From positions 1 through 64,000 of the forward strand of contig WGCV01000047.1 of assembly GCA_015493615.1 (NCBI GenBank): 64,000 nt of DNA. Direction: 5' to 3'. Positions 15,358-24,616 of the stretch are shown one piece after another. Both the position numbers and the translations under genes were made by a program. Below the pieces are notes generated by a model. The model did no database searches, was not told where the DNA came from, and saw nothing but the letters and a program-made list of their open reading frames with translations. Position 1 is the first letter of the stretch. Each line of letters opens with the position of its first letter. The DNA comes from Melioribacteraceae bacterium. GTDB lineage: Bacteria; Bacteroidota; Ignavibacteria; Ignavibacteriales; Melioribacteraceae.

Positions 15358-16675
15358 ACAATATATATCGGAATTTAACAGAGTTATTGAACGGACTCAG
15401 CTTTTTCGGATGAACGGAAAGGTTACCGATATAGTCGGTTTGGTTATTGTTTCCGTAGGCCCCCAGGCAACTTTGGGAGAAATATGCACGATAATTGATC
15501 ATGACGGACGCGAAGTAAGTAAAGCCGAAGTTGTGGGATTTAAAGACGGCAAAGTGCTTTCGATTGCATTGGGACAGGTTGAAAATATTTCTCCCTCTTG
15601 TGAAATTATTGCAACGGGAAAAAGTTTTAGAATCGGGATAGGAAACGAGCTTCTCGGCAGAGTAATTGACGGATTGGGAAATCCGATTGACGGTAAGGGG
15701 GAAATTAATTATGAGAAATTCCGTTCGGTGCATGCCGACCCGCCAAATCCGCTGTCCCGCAAGAGAATCGAAACGCCCCTTCAAACAGGAGTAAGAGTAA
15801 TCGACGGGCTTTTGACCGTGGGGAACGGACAGAGAGTCGGTATTTTTGCCGGAAGCGGCGTAGGTAAAAGCGTTATGCTCGGTATGATTGCGCGTAATAC
15901 TTCGGCTGACATAAGCGTTATTGTGCTTGTCGGGGAGCGGGGCAGAGAGGTGAGAGAGTTCATCGAAAACGATTTGGGAGAGGAAGGATTAAAACGCTCG
16001 GTTGTCGTTGTGGCAACCAGCGATAAACCCGCTTTAATGAGAATAAAAGCGGCGTTTATCGGAACGACAATTGCTGAATATTTCAGAGACCAGGGAAAAA
16101 ACGTTGTACTGATGATGGATTCGGTAACCCGTTTCGCCATGGCGCAAAGGGAAATCGGACTGACAATCGGGGAGCCGCCTACAACAAAAGGATATACGCC
16201 TTCGGTTTTTGCAATTTTGCCAAAACTTCTCGAAAGAGCCGGAACGTCGGAGATCGGGAGTATAACCGGATTTTACACGGTACTTGTTGATGGCGACGAT
16301 ATGACGGAGCCAATTGCCGACGCCGTGCGTTCAATATTGGACGGACATATTGTTCTTTCAAGAAAAATTGCAAACAGAGGACAATTCCCGGCGGTGGATC
16401 CGCTGCAGAGCGTAAGCAGGGTAATGCCTCAGGTGGTTTCCACCGATCATAAAAAAAGAGCGATGGCTTTTAACGAAATATTGGCGACATACAACGAAGC
16501 CGAAGATTTGATAAACATAGGCGCGTACGTTAAAGGAAGCAATCCTTCGATTGATCACGCGCTGAATAAAATTGTCGATTTAAGAAGTTTTATGAAACAG
16601 GATATGTTTGAGAAATCAGATTTTGATACGACGGTTGCGAGATTGAATTCAATAATAGAACAGCCGCTGGTGTAA
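15344..16675 (+). CDS. fliI: Flagellum-specific export ATPase FliI
   Basis: 443 residues, the usual length. It belongs to the F1-beta-like family: Walker A GIFAGSGVGKS near residues 166-176, VLVGERGREVREF, Walker B VLMMDSVTRFAMAQ, and the type III ATPase signature with GEPPTTKGYTPSVFAILPKL. It hexamerises under the export gate and unloads substrates. Encoded between fliH and fliJ, its two physical partners. Confidence 0.97.
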   Translation: MQIAEQYISEFNRVIERTQLFRMNGKVTDIVGLVIVSVGPQATLGEICTIIDHDGREVSKAEVVGFKDGKVLSIALGQVENISPSCEIIATGKSFRIGIGNELLGRVIDGLGNPIDGKGEINYEKFRSVHADPPNPLSRKRIETPLQTGVRVIDGLLTVGNGQRVGIFAGSGVGKSVMLGMIARNTSADISVIVLVGERGREVREFIENDLGEEGLKRSVVVVATSDKPALMRIKAAFIGTTIAEYFRDQGKNVVLMMDSVTRFAMAQREIGLTIGEPPTTKGYTPSVFAILPKLLERAGTSEIGSITGFYTVLVDGDDMTEPIADAVRSILDGHIVLSRKIANRGQFPAVDPLQSVSRVMPQVVSTDHKKRAMAFNEILATYNEAEDLINIGAYVKGSNPSIDHALNKIVDLRSFMKQDMFEKSDFDTTVARLNSIIEQPLV

Positions 16676-16678
16676 TCA

Positions 16679-17119
16679 ATGGGAAAGTTTAAGTATAAAT
16701 ATAAGTCAATAGAAAACCTTAAAAGAATTTTGGAAAAGCAGGTTCAAAAGGAACTGGCAGAAATTGATTTGGAGATTGATAAGGTTATCGATTTGTTATC
16801 GCAGCTTAAAATTGAAAAAGCCAATTTTATCGATAAAAAAGATGAGCCGCGAAGGGCAAAGATAATCGACGTTCAGCTTAATGAAAATTATCTGATGCAG
16901 TTGGAAGAAAAGATTGAGAAGGTTGAAGAAGAAATAGTTGAGCTGAATAAAAAACGGGAAGTAAAGTTAAAAGAGTTGGAAGAAAGATCGAAAGAGAAAA
17001 AAGTATTTGAAATTCTCGGTGAAAAACATCTGAGTGAATTTGTAAAAGAAGAGAACAGACTTGAACAATTGGAAATAGATGATATAGCTACAAAAAGATA
17101 TATAAGGAAAAACAGTTAA
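16679..17119 (+). CDS. fliJ: Flagellar export protein FliJ
   Basis: 146-residue, highly charged, almost fully coiled-coil protein rich in Lys and Glu, beginning FKYKYKSIENLKRILEKQVQ, a typical FliJ start. FliJ is the central-stalk-like part of the export ATPase. It starts 3 bases after fliI, and its stop overlaps the next start by one base. The sequence is too simple for a motif, so the call rests on fold type, length and position. Confidence 0.85.
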   Translation: MGKFKYKYKSIENLKRILEKQVQKELAEIDLEIDKVIDLLSQLKIEKANFIDKKDEPRRAKIIDVQLNENYLMQLEEKIEKVEEEIVELNKKREVKLKELEERSKEKKVFEILGEKHLSEFVKEENRLEQLEIDDIATKRYIRKNS

Positions 17120-17742
17120 TGAAAAATATAATTGTAGCCTCGCTGGTTTTTGCAGTCGCGTTTGTAGCCGTTTCGGCTTTGATTATCATGGCGAACTGGG
17201 AGTTCAGAGATATTTGGGCTTTTGATTTTACGCCGCGTCCCGTAAAAAAAGTTGTTACCCACAAGGTGGTTTTTGCTTCAAAAGATTACTGGAAAATTCA
17301 GAAATATATGGACGACACTTTTAAACCTGCGCTTCTCGATACATTGCACAAAATGTATTTCAAGAAAAAGATTGATACGGTTTACGAAGTTGTAGTAAAA
17401 GATAAAGCTTTATTGAAAAGTTTGGACAAAGCAATGAAGACCGCACTTGCTAAGGATAATGTGATAAAACAGAAAGATTCACAGATAAAAAAGTTGGAAG
17501 ACGAGAAAAAAGCGCTTAAAGAAAAGTTTAAAACCAAAATAGATGAAGACTATATCGCTTGGGTAAAAAGTAACGCAAAATTACTCAGCAGCCTCGAACC
17601 GTCGCGTGCGGCTAAAATTTTACAAATTTATTCCGATAATGTAGCACACGATTTAATATTTGCAATGAAAAAGAAACAGGCGGCTGATATTCTAAGTTAC
17701 TTGACGCCTCAAAAAATTGCTAAGATTACAAGGAGTAAATAA
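17119..17742 (+). CDS. MotE-like membrane-anchored flagellar protein
   Basis: 207 residues. It has an N-terminal membrane anchor (about 4-26), a periplasmic region with a coiled coil (about 115-145: DSQIKKLEDEKKALKEKFK), and a C-terminal helical domain (LEPSRAAKILQIYSDNVAHDLIFAM, then LTPQKIAKITRSK). That C-terminal pattern resembles the MgtE-N-type domain of MotE-like proteins, which often follow fliJ. In other bacteria MotE chaperones the periplasmic part of MotC, but no MotC is seen here, so the role is open. Confidence 0.7.
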   Translation: MKNIIVASLVFAVAFVAVSALIIMANWEFRDIWAFDFTPRPVKKVVTHKVVFASKDYWKIQKYMDDTFKPALLDTLHKMYFKKKIDTVYEVVVKDKALLKSLDKAMKTALAKDNVIKQKDSQIKKLEDEKKALKEKFKTKIDEDYIAWVKSNAKLLSSLEPSRAAKILQIYSDNVAHDLIFAMKKKQAADILSYLTPQKIAKITRSK

Positions 17743-20700
17743 TGGTTTTCAATTCGGTATTTTTCGAGACAAACGAGAGCGGGGAACTTGCGTATTTCGC
17801 TCGTCCGCAGAAAATCTCAAACGTAAGTTATTTGTTTGCCGATATAATGAATGTCTATTCACAAAAGAATAATGTCCTATCTTCCAAACCCGCGGCGGAA
17901 AACGAAAAGGGAAACGGAGCGCTATCCGGATTCCCGATGTTGACGGGAAATATTGATTCTTCATCTATTGATAAAATAATTGACGCAATTAAAAGTCTGT
18001 TAAGCGCGGGAAAAACGGGAATCCAAACCGGAAAAACAAGCGCATTACAAATAACCGAAGGAGAATTACAGAACTTACTAATGCAGATTGGCGGTATCTT
18101 GGGGAAAAGCGGTCAACAACAATTTAGCGTTAATGGGGCGATTGCCGAGCTACAACGGAAAATTGCTTCGGGAAGTGATTTTTCTTTAGCGCTCAATAAT
18201 GGAGAAACCTATTTAACAGTGAAAGTTTCTCAACCGGATATTTCAGATAGTTCCGGAAAAGGAGGCATGAAATTTCTCCTTACGGTTACGGAAAGCGCGG
18301 GGAAAAAGTCAGGCTTCGGTAAACACGGAAAAATTAAAGATTCTGCCGGAGATAAAAATCCCGAAGGATTTTACGCGATATCGGTAGTCGCTCCTTCTCC
18401 TTCCAAACCGGCGGAGGCGGCGGGAAAATCGCTGGAAATGCTTTCAGGCGAGAAGCGGACCTCAAAACTGATGAAAGATGTTACAAAAGGAACAAAAGCA
18501 AATATCTTAAGCAAAGCTGAGTTTACAAAACTCTTGAAATCAACTTCCGATTTTATTAAAGATGTAAAAAAACAGATAGAGTCGGGCAAGGCGTTTTCAG
18601 GAGGGGAGATATCTGAGATAAAAGAGAAAGCGGATGAGCTTTTATCCGAAATTGGAAAAGCCCCGAACGACGGGTTCAGGAAAGCGCTTGTAAACGAATT
18701 GAAAGCGTTCTCCGAAAATTTATCCTCGCTGAAGGATGAAGTTTCGGCATCGCCCGAGATATCTCAGGAAGTAAACGCTGTTCTGCGGAGTTTGGAGAAG
18801 ATTGCCGGGGGAAATTTATCTCCGGATAATTTTGCGAAAATCGGAGAGGAAATAGAATCGGGAATTAAAAATCTTGCGGAAGAAATTTCACAATTTACCG
18901 GAATGAAAAAATTAAGCTCCCGGCTGGAGAATCTCGTTAAGGAAATTAATTCCGACTTGAAAACCAAAGGAAATATATCGAGCAGCTTGGCGAACAAGGC
19001 GGAAGAAATCCTGAGCGGAATTAAAGCCGCAGATACAAACTTGGCTTTTACAAAAGAGAAACATGCGGATGTTAAAACGGAATTGGTTAACGAGTTAAAG
19101 TCAATTTCGCAAAGTTTGTCGTCGGTGCAAAAAGGTGGAACGCTTCCGGCGGACGCAATTGAAAAATTAACGAAAGCGCTGAAAAGTTTGGAGAATGTTT
19201 CTGTTGCGGAATCTGAAGTTAAGAGCGATTTTGTGAAGACTGTCGCAAATCTGAAAAATGAAGTCAAAGAAATTATGGCGGAAAGTTCGAAAACTTTTGA
19301 CTCCGTTAATTTGACAGAAAAAGTAAACCGGATTGTTGCGCAAATTAAAGAGTTGCCTGATAGTCCGGTGAAAGATAATTTGCTCAAGGAAATTACTTCT
19401 GTCGCGGAGAGTTTATCGTTAGTTGTAAAGAAGGCAAATTCGGGAAATGAGATTGCGGGTACGGCGCTTAAAAGTTCCAATAAATTCGGGCAAGATGTTT
19501 TAACAAAAAAAGTAAATCAAGTTATGTCTCAAATTACGGAGTTATCCGACAGTCCCGTAAAGGAGAAATTTGTTGATGAAATAACTTCGATTTCGGAGGG
19601 TTTATCGTCGGTAAAAAAAGGTGAAACGCTCCCGGCGGAGATAACGGAAAAGTTAACAAAAGCGCTTAACAGTTTGGATGAGCTTCCCGTCGCTAAACCT
19701 GAAGTTAAAAGTGACTTTGTGAAGACAGTTGCGAATTTGAAGAATGAAGTCAAAGAAATTATAACGGGAAGTTTGAAAAATATTGATGCGGTTAAAGTGA
19801 CGGAAAAAGTAAACCGGATTTTAGCGCAAATTAAAGAACTGCCCGACAGTTCCGTAAAAGAGAAATTCGTTAATGAAATAACTTCGATTTCGGAGAGTTT
19901 GTCATCGCTTAAAAAAGGTGAAACGTTCCCGGCGGAGATTACGGGAAAGTTAACGAAAATGCTTGCCGGTTTGGATGAACTTCCAATCGCAGAGAGTAGT
20001 GGGAAAAGTGATATTGAAAAATTAAGTCTTGATTTGAAAAAAGAATTATCTCCGGTTTTAGGCAAAGCAATTTCATCTCGCAAGATTAGTAAAATTAACA
20101 AAACTATCGACGCTTTGGTAAGTAAGCTGAAATCAACCGATGTAATTACGGGGAAAAAGACGTTAGACGAAAATAGTAAAATTACCGCCGGAGATAAGGG
20201 AGAAGCGCGAACTGTTAATAATATCAAAACCGCGCAGAACGAATTTAAGACGGAAAAGATTAAAGAAACAATAGAGAGTTTTGAGAAAAATGTAGTGAAA
20301 CTGTTTTCGGAGGAAAGCGCAAAAATTTCTAACGTCCGGAATTCCGGCGAGAGAGCGCCGACGCACACCGGCGGCGCGCGAACCGCAAACGGGCTTTCCG
20401 GTAAAGAGCCTGATATTGCAAAAGTTTCTTCAGGGAATAAGGACGCTAATAGCTACGCAAACGAAAATAGCGGAAAAGAAAGTGAAGGTTGGAATTCTTC
20501 CGGAAACGGGAAAAGCGGAATTCAAGCCAAGAGTAATTTCAGAACGGCGTTTATTGAAAAAGTTGACGCGCTTCCTACAAATACTCCGAATGTTATGCGC
20601 GAGAGCTTTGCTCAGAATAAACCGTTTGCCGGTTTTACAGCTTCAACTCTGACGAAAGAAGAATTGATTCAAAACTTTACGGCTATTATTGAAAAAGCAA

Positions 20701-21059
20701 AAGAAAAAAGCATAACGCTCCAGTTGCAACCGGAAACATTGGGTAAGGTTAAAGTTACATTATCGGTTACGCACAACCAAGCCGTGCAGGCAAATATTCA
20801 GGTTGAGAATCATATAGTTAAGCAGTTTGTCGAAAATAATCTGAGTCAGCTTTACGCGCAAATGGGGAAAGGCGGAGCGCAGTTTTCTTCCGTGAATGTT
20901 TCCGTATCTCAAAATCCTTTTACAAAAGATTCGAACTCGCACAGTTCAAATCATAAAAGAGGGAAAGGTAAATATAACAACGTCGAAGAATATACGACTG
21001 AAAATGAAGCCGGCAAAGCAAGAGCGTTCGGGTACAATACTTATGAATATTTAGCATAA
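17742..21059 (+). CDS. fliK: Giant flagellar hook-length control protein FliK
   Basis: 1105 residues, about two to three times the common FliK length. The last ~170 residues hold the conserved FliK C-terminal core (TLQLQPETLGKVKVTLSVTH, then VENNLSQLYAQMGKGG), which switches export specificity through FlhB. The long N-terminal part is Lys/Ser/Glu-rich, predicted helical, and contains a 99-residue repeat in several copies. In FliK/YscP-type rulers the length of the N-terminal region relates to hook or needle length, so this protein predicts an unusually long hook or a compacted ruler. It lies between the MotE-like gene and flgD. Confidence 0.92.
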   Translation: MVFNSVFFETNESGELAYFARPQKISNVSYLFADIMNVYSQKNNVLSSKPAAENEKGNGALSGFPMLTGNIDSSSIDKIIDAIKSLLSAGKTGIQTGKTSALQITEGELQNLLMQIGGILGKSGQQQFSVNGAIAELQRKIASGSDFSLALNNGETYLTVKVSQPDISDSSGKGGMKFLLTVTESAGKKSGFGKHGKIKDSAGDKNPEGFYAISVVAPSPSKPAEAAGKSLEMLSGEKRTSKLMKDVTKGTKANILSKAEFTKLLKSTSDFIKDVKKQIESGKAFSGGEISEIKEKADELLSEIGKAPNDGFRKALVNELKAFSENLSSLKDEVSASPEISQEVNAVLRSLEKIAGGNLSPDNFAKIGEEIESGIKNLAEEISQFTGMKKLSSRLENLVKEINSDLKTKGNISSSLANKAEEILSGIKAADTNLAFTKEKHADVKTELVNELKSISQSLSSVQKGGTLPADAIEKLTKALKSLENVSVAESEVKSDFVKTVANLKNEVKEIMAESSKTFDSVNLTEKVNRIVAQIKELPDSPVKDNLLKEITSVAESLSLVVKKANSGNEIAGTALKSSNKFGQDVLTKKVNQVMSQITELSDSPVKEKFVDEITSISEGLSSVKKGETLPAEITEKLTKALNSLDELPVAKPEVKSDFVKTVANLKNEVKEIITGSLKNIDAVKVTEKVNRILAQIKELPDSSVKEKFVNEITSISESLSSLKKGETFPAEITGKLTKMLAGLDELPIAESSGKSDIEKLSLDLKKELSPVLGKAISSRKISKINKTIDALVSKLKSTDVITGKKTLDENSKITAGDKGEARTVNNIKTAQNEFKTEKIKETIESFEKNVVKLFSEESAKISNVRNSGERAPTHTGGARTANGLSGKEPDIAKVSSGNKDANSYANENSGKESEGWNSSGNGKSGIQAKSNFRTAFIEKVDALPTNTPNVMRESFAQNKPFAGFTASTLTKEELIQNFTAIIEKAKEKSITLQLQPETLGKVKVTLSVTHNQAVQANIQVENHIVKQFVENNLSQLYAQMGKGGAQFSSVNVSVSQNPFTKDSNSHSSNHKRGKGKYNNVEEYTTENEAGKARAFGYNTYEYLA
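19077..20045 (+). repeat. 297-base (99-residue) tandem repeats inside fliK
   Basis: Units start near 19077, 19374, 19563 and 19860. The spacings are 297, 189 and 297 bases; the short one equals 297 minus 108, an in-frame loss of 36 codons. Shared strings include SDFVKTVANLKNEVKEI, TEKVNRI-x-AQIKELPDS and EITSISE-x-LSS-x-KKGET. The last unit is incomplete, and a more diverged unit may start near 18680. Confidence 0.85.
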
Positions 21060-21071
21060 GGTAAATATAAG

Positions 21072-21800
21072 ATGATTAATAATATTTCAAATTTTGTAGG
21101 AAGTACGGGATATGAACCGGAACCCGGAAAGAGTAAAATGGGGAAGGATGATTTCCTACGTCTGATGGTTGAGCAGCTTAAATATCAGGATCCGCTTAAT
21201 CCGATGGATTCTACTCAGTACGTTTCACAGCTGGCGCAGTTCAGCTCGGTTGAACAGCTTGAGAATATGAATAAGTCGCTCGGCGACAGTATTAACGCCA
21301 ATTATCAACTGATTCAATCCGTTAATAATACAATGTCAGCTACGCTTATCGGGAAGCAAGTTAAAATTGGAAACAATACAGTTTCCTTTAACGGTCAGGA
21401 TAGCGTTGATATCGGCTACAATCTGCCGGCGACGGCTTCGACAGTTACGCTAAATGTTTACGACAGCAACGGCGCATTGGTAAAAACCATAGAAAATTTG
21501 CCTCGCGAGAGCGGAAACCATAAACTTTCCTGGGATTTTACCGATAATGAAGGTAACAAATTAAGTTATGGCGATTACACATTTGAAGTTAAAGCCAAAG
21601 CAATGAACGGAGAAGACGATTTGGACACAAGCGCATATCAGGTTGGAACAATAGACGGAGTTAAGTTCACGGACAAAGGAACTTTCTTCGTGATAAACGG
21701 CGCTGAAGTTAATCTCTCCGATGTAATTGAAATTTTGAACAGCCCCGTTAATTCAGGGGAAAATGTCGCACATAAAGATTTCTCATTTTTAGGAGGATAG
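21072..21800 (+). CDS. flgD: Flagellar hook cap protein FlgD
   Basis: 242 residues. The N-terminal signature is MGKDDFLRLMVEQLKYQDPL followed by NPMDSTQYVSQLAQFSSVEQLENM, the classic FlgD region. It is followed by the Tudor-like/FlgD Ig-like beta domains (VTLNVYDSNGALVKTI, LSWDFTDNEGNKLSYGDYTF). FlgD caps the growing hook and is later removed. Gene order fliK-flgD-(TIGR02530 type)-flgE is common. Confidence 0.96.
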   Translation: MINNISNFVGSTGYEPEPGKSKMGKDDFLRLMVEQLKYQDPLNPMDSTQYVSQLAQFSSVEQLENMNKSLGDSINANYQLIQSVNNTMSATLIGKQVKIGNNTVSFNGQDSVDIGYNLPATASTVTLNVYDSNGALVKTIENLPRESGNHKLSWDFTDNEGNKLSYGDYTFEVKAKAMNGEDDLDTSAYQVGTIDGVKFTDKGTFFVINGAEVNLSDVIEILNSPVNSGENVAHKDFSFLGG

Positions 21801-21801
21801 T

Positions 21802-22179
21802 ATGGCAGGATACATTAATGGAATTCAGGTTCCGTTTGTACCGATTGAACGTCCGGAACAGTCGCTCCCTAAAAAAAATGTTCATGGAAACGATGCTTTC
21901 GATTCGGTACTGCAGCGCGAACTTGAAAAAGTTAAATTCTCCAAACACGCTGCGCAGCGGCTCGATTCTCGAGATATTTCGTTATCAAGCACACAGTTGG
22001 AAAAGTTGCAGAGCGCAGTTGATAAAGCGGAGAAAAAAGGCGCAAAAGATTCATTGGTTATGCTTAACGATACGGCGTTTATTGTTAATATTCCGAATCG
22101 CACGGTTGTTACAGCCGTCCCGATTGCCGATGAAGAGAACATATTTACAAATATTGACAGTGTAGTAATAGCTCATTAA
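21802..22179 (+). CDS. Flagellar operon protein of the TIGR02530 type
   Basis: 125 residues. Its core (VKFSKHAAQRLDSRDISLSS, LQSAVDKAEKKGAKDSLVML, FIVNIPNRTVVTAV, IFTNIDSVVIAH) matches the small conserved protein that sits between flgD and flgE in many flagellar operons. Its molecular role is not well established; the position suggests help in hook assembly or hook-length control. No signal peptide or membrane segment. It is preceded by an AGGAGG ribosome site. Confidence 0.85.
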   Translation: MAGYINGIQVPFVPIERPEQSLPKKNVHGNDAFDSVLQRELEKVKFSKHAAQRLDSRDISLSSTQLEKLQSAVDKAEKKGAKDSLVMLNDTAFIVNIPNRTVVTAVPIADEENIFTNIDSVVIAH

Positions 22180-22199
22180 AAAAATTAACTAAAGTAAAC

Positions 22200-22284
22200 G
22201 GGCGGGACCTTCGAGGACGCCCTTGATTCAGCCGACCGACAGACGCTGAATCCGATTTTATTAAAATAATCTTAGGAGGTTAAG
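22200..22284 (+). promoter_or_regulatory. Structured leader of flgE, possible CsrA target
   Basis: Hairpin 1: GGGCG (22200-22204) with CGCCC (22218-22222), and inner CCT/AGG. Hairpin 2: GATTCAGC (22225-22232) with GCTGAATC (22245-22252), an 8-bp stem with a 12-base loop. GGA triplets lie at 22205-22207 and 22215-22217 in hairpin 1 and in the AGGAGG ribosome site at 22273-22278. CsrA binds A-N-GGA motifs in hairpins and over ribosome sites, and csrA is encoded at 47153. No T-run follows, so these are not terminators. Confidence 0.45.
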
Positions 22285-23928
22285 ATGTCATTAATTAATT
22301 CATTATTCTCGGGCGTTTCCGGGTTAAGAAACCATCAAACAATGATGGACGTTGTTGGAAACAACATTGCAAATGTAAACTCAATCGGTTACAAAGGTTC
22401 AAGAGTAACTTTTGCAGACGCATTCAATCAAGTAGTTCGCTACGGTTCAAACTCCACTTCCAGTTCAGGCGGAACAAACACTTTCCAATTAGGTCTCGGA
22501 ATGAAAATTAACTCAATTGACAGAAATTGGGGACAAGGAACATTCCAGAGAACCGGAATAACTACGGATTTGGCTTTACAGGGAAACGGTTTATTCGTTC
22601 TTAACAATAACGGCGAGCAGTTCTACTCGCGCGCCGGAGCGTTCGTTTTTGACGCGGACGGTAAATTGGTTAATCCGCAGAACGGAGCAATTGTTCAAGG
22701 TAAAGTCGCAACCGCGGATGGCGCAATCCCTCCCGGCAATAATCTTGAGGATATTAAAATTGATACGCAGATGAAGCTGCCTGCGGTAGCTTCGAGCGAA
22801 GTAACATGGGGCGGCAACTTAAAGAGCAGCTCGACAATCACCCGAAGCGAAGATTACACTGAAAACGGAAATCTGAACTCCGCAATGGCGGTAGGCGATT
22901 CTTCAACCGATACAAATACGGTTTACGACGACTGGGGCAATGAATATACATTCTCCGTAACATATGAAAAAACGGCAGCCGACACTTATGATATGACTTA
23001 TTCACTTACCGATTCTGACGGAACTGCTGTAATAGGACCGACGACAAAATCAGTTCAGTTTGACGCAAGCGGAAAAATGAGCACAATCGACGGAGCCGCA
23101 GCAGCGAAGATTACCATCTCCGACAGCACAAAGGGAATCGATTTTGATTTTGACCCGACTGCCGTTACGCAGCTTGCAAGCTCAAATACTTTAAGCTCAA
23201 CGGTTGATGAAAACAGAGAACCTACTATCGTTTCCGGCACCGTTACAATATATGATTCCTTAGGCGCAAGTCATTCATTGACATTGAAATTTACAAAAAC
23301 AAGCTCGAACAACTGGTACTGGAAAGCGTCCGTTCCGGCGTCAAGCGGAACATTGACCGATTCAAGCTCAAGCGGTTCAATTCAGTTCGATACCGACGGT
23401 TCAATCCTTTCGATGTCGCCGAGCACGCCGACAATTCATTTTACTCCGGCAGGCGGCGCAAGCGGACAGGACATTCAATTGAACTTCGGCGCAATCGGCG
23501 GGTTTGATGGCATTACGCAAACTTCATCCGATTCTGTTGTTTCCGCTTTAACTCAGGACGGTTCGGCATCGGCAAATCTTTCAAATATCAATATCGATCA
23601 GTACGGTAACATCGTGGGCGTATTTACAAACGGGCAATCGCAAAAATTAGCTCAGATTTTGCTTGCGACATTTAAGAATAACGGCGGACTGGTAAGCATC
23701 GGCGACAATATGTACTCGGTATCGGCAAATGCGGGCGAACCGTTGGTCGGCGAACCGGGGCAAAATACCGGAACGACAATTCAATCGGGAGCATTGGAGC
23801 AATCGAATGTTGACCTTTCTCAGGAATTTACAAACATGATTGTAGCGCAACGAGGTTTCCAGGCTAATGCGCGCGTTGTAACGGTTTCCGATTCAATTCT
23901 TCAGGAAATTACTAATCTTGTAAGATAA
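22285..23928 (+). CDS. flgE: Flagellar hook protein FlgE
   Basis: 547 residues. N-terminal rod/hook signature: SLINSLFSGVSGLRNHQTMM and VVGNNIANVNSIGYKGSRVTF. C-terminal signature: SNVDLSQEFTNMIVAQRGFQANARVVTVSD. The large middle (about 140-440) is Ser/Thr/Asp-rich and forms the outer hook domains. It is exported by the flagellar system and builds the hook whose length FliK sets. The gene has its own structured leader and a strong terminator, so its level may be set separately from its neighbours. Codon use is visibly more C-rich than in nearby genes, as for a highly made protein. Confidence 0.96.
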   Translation: MSLINSLFSGVSGLRNHQTMMDVVGNNIANVNSIGYKGSRVTFADAFNQVVRYGSNSTSSSGGTNTFQLGLGMKINSIDRNWGQGTFQRTGITTDLALQGNGLFVLNNNGEQFYSRAGAFVFDADGKLVNPQNGAIVQGKVATADGAIPPGNNLEDIKIDTQMKLPAVASSEVTWGGNLKSSSTITRSEDYTENGNLNSAMAVGDSSTDTNTVYDDWGNEYTFSVTYEKTAADTYDMTYSLTDSDGTAVIGPTTKSVQFDASGKMSTIDGAAAAKITISDSTKGIDFDFDPTAVTQLASSNTLSSTVDENREPTIVSGTVTIYDSLGASHSLTLKFTKTSSNNWYWKASVPASSGTLTDSSSSGSIQFDTDGSILSMSPSTPTIHFTPAGGASGQDIQLNFGAIGGFDGITQTSSDSVVSALTQDGSASANLSNINIDQYGNIVGVFTNGQSQKLAQILLATFKNNGGLVSIGDNMYSVSANAGEPLVGEPGQNTGTTIQSGALEQSNVDLSQEFTNMIVAQRGFQANARVVTVSDSILQEITNLVR

Positions 23929-23958
23929 AAATAAACTAAAATAGAGTTAACAATAAAT

Positions 23959-23989
23959 AACGGGAGTTTCGGCTCCCGTTTTTTATTTT
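23959..23989 (+). terminator. Rho-independent terminator after flgE
   Basis: AACGGGAG (23959-23966) pairs with CTCCCGTT (23973-23980) around a 6-base loop, followed by a T-rich run. It closes the operon that begins at flgB. Confidence 0.92.
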
Positions 23990-24074
23990 TCTTCAATTGT
24001 TTATTATTAGCCATTCTATGCGGGGGAATTTTTTCCCAATCAAGGTTTTTGTAATGAAAACGGACAAAAAAATA

Positions 24075-24090
24075 TGGCATATCAATTGTA
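24075..24090 (+). promoter_or_regulatory. Probable sigma-54 promoter of the fliL operon
   Basis: TGGCATATCAATTGTA has GG and the -12 G 12 bases apart and TTG in the right place, but GT replaces GC at -13/-12. Predicted +1 is near 24101, 17 bases before fliL. Confidence 0.6.
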
Positions 24091-24117
24091 TCTGTTTAAG
24101 AAAAAAACAGGTATATA

Positions 24118-24615
24118 ATGGCAGATAAAGAAAAAAAAGAAGGCGGCGGCGGATTAAGCCCCAAGGTAATTCTAATCGGACTTCCTCTTTATATTGTGCA
24201 GTTGGTTGCTGTTTATTTTGTCGTGGTTAATTTTATAGTAAAACCGCAGAATCCGGAGGACGGTAAAGAACTTGTTAATCAGGATAATCTTGAATTTCAG
24301 GATTCAGTCGTAACCGGTAAGTTTATTTATAAAACCGAGGATTTAATCGTTAATCCGGCGGATGGAGGGATGAGGCTGCTTCTTATTTCACTCGGGCTGG
24401 ATGTACCGAAAGAGGAAATGGTTACGGCTCTGCAAGAAAAAACTCCGATTGTCAACGACATTATTATCTCAACCTTAAGGAAGTGGAAACTGAAAGATCT
24501 TTTACGGATTGGCGCAAGGGATAAAATCAGAAAGCAGCTTATGGACCAGTTTAAGATACAGCTCGGAGACGTAAAAGTTACTAAAATTTATTTCAACAAA
24601 TTTATAGTGCAATAA
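24118..24615 (+). CDS. fliL: Flagellar basal body-associated protein FliL
   Basis: 165 residues. A short charged cytoplasmic N-terminus with a GGGG run is followed by a single membrane segment (about 17-40) and a periplasmic domain (YKTEDLIVNPADGGMRLLLISLGLDV, then a LRKWKLKDLLRIGARDKIRKQL segment). FliL surrounds the stator units and stabilises torque. It is the first gene of the fliLMNOPQR-flhBA-flhFG operon, 1 base before fliM. Confidence 0.9.
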   Translation: MADKEKKEGGGGLSPKVILIGLPLYIVQLVAVYFVVVNFIVKPQNPEDGKELVNQDNLEFQDSVVTGKFIYKTEDLIVNPADGGMRLLLISLGLDVPKEEMVTALQEKTPIVNDIIISTLRKWKLKDLLRIGARDKIRKQLMDQFKIQLGDVKVTKIYFNKFIVQ

Positions 24616-24616
24616 T

